From positions 1 through 64,000 of the forward strand of contig JAJCYG010000042.1 in the NCBI GenBank assembly GCA_029263055.1: 64,000 nt of DNA, read 5' to 3'. The first letter of the stretch is position 1. This stretch comes from Actinomycetes bacterium. Lineage in GTDB: Bacteria; Auribacterota; JAJCYG01. The stretch itself is not shown here. More model-generated notes on the stretch are below. The model worked only from the letters and a program-made list of their open reading frames with translations, did not search any database and was not told the DNA's origin.

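Noticed and set aside
18586..64000. Assembly artefact or several fused adjacent genes
   Set aside because: No internal stop, frameshift or intergenic gap was seen. The frame phase stays constant at every point checked, and protein-like composition continues throughout. Only read mapping can exclude a chimera fully.
18586..64000. Peptidoglycan hydrolase, glycosidase or protease active site in the visible giant protein
   Set aside because: I looked for recognisable catalytic motifs and found none outside the SecA-like motor; diverged folds cannot be excluded by reading alone.
1..64000. CRISPR array, prophage genes or insertion-sequence transposase
   Set aside because: No regularly spaced direct repeats, transposase motifs or phage structural genes were seen in the window.

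Overview
This window looks like a chromosomal segment from a Gram-negative-type, AT-rich bacterium. The best guess is Candidatus Omnitrophota. The reasons are a single open reading frame of more than 45 kb, with a divergent SecA-like motor inside an otherwise surface-type protein, beside another very large protein. As far as I recall, giant genes carrying divergent SecA DEAD-helicase domains and many membrane segments have been described mainly from Omnitrophota metagenomes. No 16S rRNA or other taxonomic marker lies in the window, so this assignment is an inference.

Positions 1-5.4 kb are mostly housekeeping. The start of a Ppx/GppA phosphatase runs off the left edge on the minus strand. It diverges from tatA-tatC, with a structured inverted-repeat element between them. 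A tRNA-Ala(CGC) abuts tatC and is followed by a long palindrome and a short dispersed-type palindrome. Next come a UDP-glucuronate decarboxylase and an ArsC-family reductase, then an exported beta-propeller protein, a coiled-coil microprotein and a two-helix membrane protein.

Positions 5.4-15.7 kb hold two large exported-looking proteins. The first has 2462 residues and ends in a phosphohistidine swivel domain followed by a PEP/pyruvate-type nucleotide-binding domain, the domain order of glucan water dikinases. The second has 742 residues and is Cys-free, with an acidic N-terminal half and a Lys-rich tail. It lies behind a near-perfect sigma70 promoter.

Positions 15.7-18.4 kb encode an ECF sigma factor and a fused zinc-finger anti-sigma/FecR protein, an apparent surface-signalling pair. 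A 28-codon ORF and a potentially folded leader follow.

From 18,586 to the right edge is one uninterrupted reading frame of 15,138 codons with no stop. In order it shows a signal peptide, a YD(RHS)-like beta-repeat region with interleaved helical modules, a helical region with duplicated beta domains, and a second YD-like region with a different inserted module. Then come a membrane-helix cluster, about 16 kb of helical repeats, a second membrane cluster, K/E-rich coiled coils, a SecA-like motor (Walker A, DEAH, SGT and Q..GR..R motifs all visible), more helices, and a beta-rich segment that continues past the window. Reading through it I saw no cysteine codon.

The sigma/anti-sigma pair, the leader and the giant gene are collinear and probably form one regulated surface system for contact, adhesion or export. 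That function is inferred from layout and is not shown by the sequence.
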